Source: Verrucomicrobiota bacterium
Lineage (GTDB): Bacteria; Verrucomicrobiota; Verrucomicrobiia; Limisphaerales; UBA1096
Reading direction: 5' to 3'
Length of the DNA: 36,837 nucleotides
NCBI GenBank assembly: GCA_014382705.1
Contig: JACNJE010000070.1
Span: 1 to 36,837, forward strand
Of the stretch, positions 34,101 through 36,837 are shown piece after piece; position 1 is the stretch's first letter; each line of letters starts with the position of its first letter. The notes below the pieces were generated by a model. It saw nothing but the letters and a program-made list of their open reading frames with translations. It searched no databases and was not told where the DNA came from. The translations under genes were made by a program, and so were the position numbers.

Positions 34101-35081
34101 GATAACGCGACCTCCCAAACCGTTCGCAACCTGGATCTCTTCCAGCGCTCCCTTCTGGACCGATGGCTGCCCATGCCGGTTCCTGGCAGTTTTCTCCTGG
34201 ATCGCTATGGACGCGTGGCTGTTGTTTACAAGGGCCCGGTCTCTGTCGATCAACTTCTTGCCGATATCGATCTGCTTGATGCCGATCCGAGCCTCTGGCG
34301 TGACCATTCCGTGCCGTTTCCCGGGCGATGGGTTGGGCCTCCACCAGCTATCGATCCACTCCGAGTCAACAGCCAGTTTGTCGATCACGACGAGATTGCC
34401 GAAGGTCTGAATTACCTCCAGCGACACGTTGCCGTCGCGGAGACAATCCCCGGGACCAATCCGAAGGATCTTGCCGATATCCATTTTGTCATCGGAATCA
34501 TTCTGCAGGAACGCAAGCAAACTGAAGCTGCACTTGAGGCGTTTGAGAAAGCACGGGTAAAGAACCCGCACGATTTTCGAATTCACTTCGAGCTCGGGTC
34601 CATCCTGCTCAACTTGGCCCGCTATGAAGAGGCACTCACTCGCCTGAATGACGCCCAAACAATTAATGCCACCGACGTTCAACTCAAGCGGATCCTTGGA
34701 AAAGCCCATTTTCATTTCGCCAACGCTCTCCGCGACAAGGGTCAAATCTCCGAAGCCATTGCCAACTATCAAGACGCCCTCAGCAACGACACCAAGCGAC
34801 TGGATGCCGCCAATCATCTTTCATTGCTTCTGGCGACCACGTCGAACGAAGCGCTCCGAAGCCCGGCCGAAGCGCTTGCATTGGCTGGGCGCCTTTGCAA
34901 GATCACCCAAAACAAGAACCCCGAGTTCCTGGACACCCTTTCCATCGCCTATGCTGCGAACAAGAACTTTGAGTCCGCCGTCGCCTCTGCCCGACAGGCA
35001 CTTCAACTCTGGGAAAAATCAAACAATCCCGCTGCCGCCGCCACTCGTTCTCGCCTTAACCTCTACATCGACAAACAGTAG
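31161..35081 (+). CDS. Candidate selenoprotein: FG-GAP/UnbV protein with TlpA-like and TPR domains, TGA read as Sec
   Basis: One frame of 1,307 codons contains a single internal TGA (33129-33131, residue 657 counted from GTG 31161). The true start is uncertain; a TTG at 31236 would place the lipobox LSWAGC at a normal distance. Order: lipoprotein signal (Cys57), helical region, FG-GAP propeller (about 320-650; GDVNGDGLDDLY, ADYDDDGDPDLY), Sec657 in GDL-U-SVYWRQVV, further propeller, ASPIC/UnbV (about 764-858), thioredoxin-like TlpA domain with WCAPC (Cys930/933), TPRs (about 1105-1230). Support for Sec: unbroken frame, a hairpin right after TGA, a Cys at the aligned site of the FG-GAP paralogue at 13233-15578, and adjacent selC-selD-selA. 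The alternative is a nonsense mutation or two genes; the downstream half has no signal peptide or clear start. The gene has no palindromes and a lower GC look. Confidence 0.82.
33129..33131 (+). other. In-frame TGA proposed to encode selenocysteine
   Basis: Codon 657 of the frame that opens at 31161. It is preceded by ...STEDTGDL and followed in the same frame, without another stop, by SVYWRQVV and 642 more residues. The equivalent codon in the FG-GAP gene on the minus strand is TGC (complement 13818-13820). Confidence 0.82.
33139..33162 (+). promoter_or_regulatory. Candidate bacterial SECIS hairpin
   Basis: GCGGCA (33143-33148) pairs with TGTCGC (33154-33159), closing a GGTCG loop (33149-33153). 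One bulged G (33142 or 33143) and a 3-bp extension ATT/AAT (33139-33141 with 33160-33162) follow below. The loop starts 17 nt after the TGA. E. coli fdhF also has a GGUC loop and a bulged base at a similar distance, and bSECIS rules ask for an early loop G. Confidence 0.72.
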
Positions 35082-35378
35082 GTAAATAACAGTACGCCTT
35101 GCCATTGTGCAGTATGTCCTGTACCTCGGGGGGGTCTTACCGGTGTGTCTGTCAACGGCGGTTTCGATTTGAACCTTAACCAGCCCGATTTTCGTGGTAG
35201 AGACAGTTGGCTTTTTCGGTTTTGCCAAGGGCGTCAGTTTGGCGTGAAGAAAACGGTTCCTCAAAAGAACAATTCACCCCAAATTCACTCCAAAACAGTC
35301 ACACTTTAAGATGCCGCAGCATTTTGAAGGCAATGAGAATTATGGTTGGGTTGTTCTTACCAAAAAACACACAACATG
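35082..35378. other. Intergenic region without a supported gene
   Basis: 297 bp between the selenoprotein gene and the tRNA-Sec gene. It is AT-richer than the window average. A minus-strand frame (35019-35264) is open here but resembles no family I recognise and overlaps the end of the selenoprotein gene. It probably contains the selC promoter, but I cannot point to convincing -35/-10 boxes. Confidence 0.5.
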
Positions 35379-35474
35379 GGAGAGTGAAGCGTGGCTGGTG
35401 CTCGCCGCGGTCTTCAAAACCGTTGTCGGTTCGTGAACGGGCCGAGGTAGGTTCGATTCCTACCCTCTCCGCCA
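35379..35474 (+). tRNA. selC: tRNA-Sec (anticodon TCA)
   Basis: The anticodon loop CTTCAAA (35412-35418, anticodon 35414-35416) is closed by a 5-bp stem. The D-arm has about 6 bp with one bulged T and a 4-nt loop. A long variable arm of 6 bp (CGGTTC 35427-35432 with GGGCCG 35439-35444) and a T-arm GTAGG-TTCGATT-CCTAC follow. CCA is encoded (35472-35474) after discriminator G. The acceptor GGAGAG pairs with CTCTCC. Only 12 nt lie between the T-loop and the discriminator, where E. coli has 13, so the acceptor plus T stack looks like 7+5 with a T-C mismatch at the seventh pair rather than 8+5. Confidence 0.92.
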
Positions 35475-35489
35475 AGTTGCCTTCGCTCC

Positions 35490-36518
35490 ATGGATGATCC
35501 GGTTCGGCTTACGCAATTTTGCCGCAGTGCCGGTTGTGGGTGTAAGATTGCACCGGAGATGCTTGAGAAAATCCTGTCGCTAGGCGGCACGGCCGAGCCC
35601 GGGCCTCGACTTCTGGTGGGGAATAATTCAAGGGATGACGCGGCCGTGTTCGACCTGGGCAATGGGCGGGCCATCATCAGTACGACCGATTTTTTCATGC
35701 CCATCGTCGATGACCCGTTCGAGTTCGGCCAGATCGCCTCTGTGAACGCAATCAGTGACGTTTATGCCATGGGCGGTGTGCCGCTGATGGCCGTCGCCAT
35801 GCTCGGCTGGCCCCTGGACAAACTGCCGGCTGAGGTAGCCGCACGGGTGCTTGAAGGCGGTCGTGCAGCCTGTGCCCGGGCCGGTATTCCTCTTGCTGGT
35901 GGCCATAGCATCGACTCGCCCGAGCCGATGTTTGGACTCGCTGTCACCGGCCAGGTTTCAATCGGGAATTTGAAACGCAATGACCGCGCTGTTCCCGGGT
36001 GCAAGTTGTTTCTGACAAAGCCCCTGGGTGTCGGCCTCGTTGCTACTGCGCAAAAGCGTGGCGTTTCCGATCAAGCCGACTTTAAGCGGGCCGTGAAACA
36101 GATGACTACGCTCAACAACTTGGGCACATCGTTGGGCAGCCTGACCGGGGTGAAGGCGATGACGGATGTGTCCGGTTTCGGCCTGTTGGGGCACCTGACG
36201 GAGATGTGCGAAGGCAGCGGCGTGAGTGCCGCCCTGGACAGCGTGCGCGTGCCGCGCCTTGCGAACATCGACCGGTATATTGATGACGGTTGCACTTCTG
36301 GAGGCACCGATCGCAATTTCGACAGTTACGGCCAAAAAATCAGTGCCCTGACCAAGCGCCAAAGGGCGCTGCTCTGCGACCCACAAACCAGCGGCGGTTT
36401 GCTCGTTGCGGTGGCTCCCGATGGCCTCACGGCCTTTGAGGAAGCGAGTGCCGAACTGAGTCTTGAATCGTTCGGCCAAATCACCGAGGCCACCGAACCG
36501 TTGATCACCGTGAACTAA
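35490..36518 (+). CDS. selD: Selenide, water dikinase SelD (Cys form)
   Basis: A 342-residue protein aligned by eye with E. coli Sel[21 protein letters not shown] (catalytic Cys and Lys of GCGCK), [93 protein letters not shown] and [15 protein letters not shown]. It makes selenophosphate from selenide and ATP for Sec-tRNA synthesis. The codon at the catalytic site is Cys, not TGA. It starts 15 bp after the tRNA-Sec and overlaps selA by one base (TAATG). The residues before the motif are FCRSAG rather than the usual YSHGAG. Confidence 0.97.
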   Translation: MDDPVRLTQFCRSAGCGCKIAPEMLEKILSLGGTAEPGPRLLVGNNSRDDAAVFDLGNGRAIISTTDFFMPIVDDPFEFGQIASVNAISDVYAMGGVPLMAVAMLGWPLDKLPAEVAARVLEGGRAACARAGIPLAGGHSIDSPEPMFGLAVTGQVSIGNLKRNDRAVPGCKLFLTKPLGVGLVATAQKRGVSDQADFKRAVKQMTTLNNLGTSLGSLTGVKAMTDVSGFGLLGHLTEMCEGSGVSAALDSVRVPRLANIDRYIDDGCTSGGTDRNFDSYGQKISALTKRQRALLCDPQTSGGLLVAVAPDGLTAFEEASAELSLESFGQITEATEPLITVN

Positions 36519-36837
36519 TGGCCGGACCGAGAAACAATTCGAGGGCTATTCCCGGCGTCGATACGATACTGGATGCCGTCACGGAGGGTTCATTGCCCCG
36601 TCCCCTTGTGGTTGGTGTGATCCGTGCCGAGTTGCAGTCGCTGCGCAAGGCCGGATCCATTCCTGGGCACGACGAAATTGTTGGTGCCATCCGGCAGCGT
36701 CTCGACGACCTGGCGTTGTCCCGCCTGCAGCCGGTGATCAACGGCACCGGGGTGGTCGTGCATACCAACCTGGGCCGTTCGCCCATGGAGTCCCTGGCCA
36801 CCCCGGGGTTCGTCAACCTTGAAACGGATCTGAGATA
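36518..36837 (+). CDS. selA: L-seryl-tRNA(Sec) selenium transferase SelA, 3'-truncated by window edge
   Basis: Starts at the ATG overlapping the selD stop. The visible 106 residues include the N-terminal helical domain (IPGVDTILDAVTEGSLPRPLV, VGAIRQRLDDLALSRLQPVI) and the diagnostic INGTGVVVHTNLGRSPM block that begins the PLP domain. SelA converts Ser-tRNA(Sec) to Sec-tRNA(Sec) with selenophosphate from SelD. The catalytic lysine and the rest lie beyond the window; selB may follow. Confidence 0.95.
   Translation, partial: MAGPRNNSRAIPGVDTILDAVTEGSLPRPLVVGVIRAELQSLRKAGSIPGHDEIVGAIRQRLDDLALSRLQPVINGTGVVVHTNLGRSPMESLATPGFVNLETDLR

Noticed and set aside
33153-35081. A separate gene starting at GTG 33153
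   Set aside because: Same frame as the upstream gene, no Shine-Dalgarno, no signal peptide, begins inside a propeller blade; better explained as post-Sec continuation.
35019-35264. Minus-strand frame of 81 codons near the tRNA-Sec
   Set aside because: Overlaps the selenoprotein 3' end and resembles no family; no evidence for an integrase remnant at the tRNA gene.
35490-36518. Sec codon in selD itself
   Set aside because: The catalytic position is a Cys codon and the frame contains no internal TGA.

Overview
The window looks like chromosomal DNA of a Verrucomicrobiota (PVC-group) bacterium. This rests on family content: a DUF1800/DUF1501 pair, a DUF1080 glycoside-hydrolase-like protein, a type I sulfatase, a planctomycete-type CxxCH protein, an N-methylated prepilin, several lipoproteins with FG-GAP and ASPIC/UnbV repeats, and a DUF6600 lipoprotein. 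Most of the window is very GC-rich; the last ~5.7 kb is visibly less so. No 16S gene or database search was available, so the taxonomy is an inference.

Layout. 1-1.5 kb: the 3' end of a sulfotransferase-like gene and a class IV aminotransferase. 1.5-6 kb: a membrane protein, DUF1800, DUF1501 and a Tat-exported sugar isomerase-like protein. 6-8.3 kb: a SET-domain methyltransferase with a histone-H1-like lysine tail, a hypothetical protein, then an A-type Fe-S carrier and an HscB-like J-protein. 8.4-13.2 kb: DUF1080, sulfatase, a membrane-anchored GrpE-like protein, a small lipoprotein, a prepilin and a STAS protein. 13.2-20 kb (minus strand): an FG-GAP/UnbV lipoprotein, ruvC, a CxxCH protein with its terminator, a secreted LamG-like protein and a DUF6600 lipoprotein. 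20.2-22.2 kb: a five-gene minus-strand cassette between two perfect 38-bp direct repeats. 22.2-27.4 kb: a secreted protein, then the module SGNH/TPR - DUF5989 - carbamoyltransferase - SxtJ. 27.5-31.2 kb: a very large tandem FG-GAP/UnbV lipoprotein. 31.2-36.8 kb: a selenocysteine region.

The main discovery candidate is at 31161-35081. One continuous reading frame is interrupted only by a TGA at 33129-33131. That TGA is followed at bSECIS distance by a hairpin with a GGUCG apical loop. It aligns without gaps to a Cys codon in the FG-GAP paralogue at 13233-15578. Just downstream lie a tRNA-Sec gene (anticodon TCA), selD and the start of selA. I read this as a single ~1,300-residue exported selenoprotein (beta-propeller, ASPIC/UnbV, TlpA-like thioredoxin domain, TPRs) beside its own selenocysteine machinery.

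A second genome-scale signal is a highly iterated palindrome, GCTTGGCCAAGC (often extended to CGCTTGGCCAAGCG). It has 18 exact copies between 0.77 and 26.65 kb, mostly inside genes where it encodes RLAKR, LGQA or AWPS. It is absent from the selenocysteine region, which suggests a compositional or evolutionary boundary near 31.16 kb.
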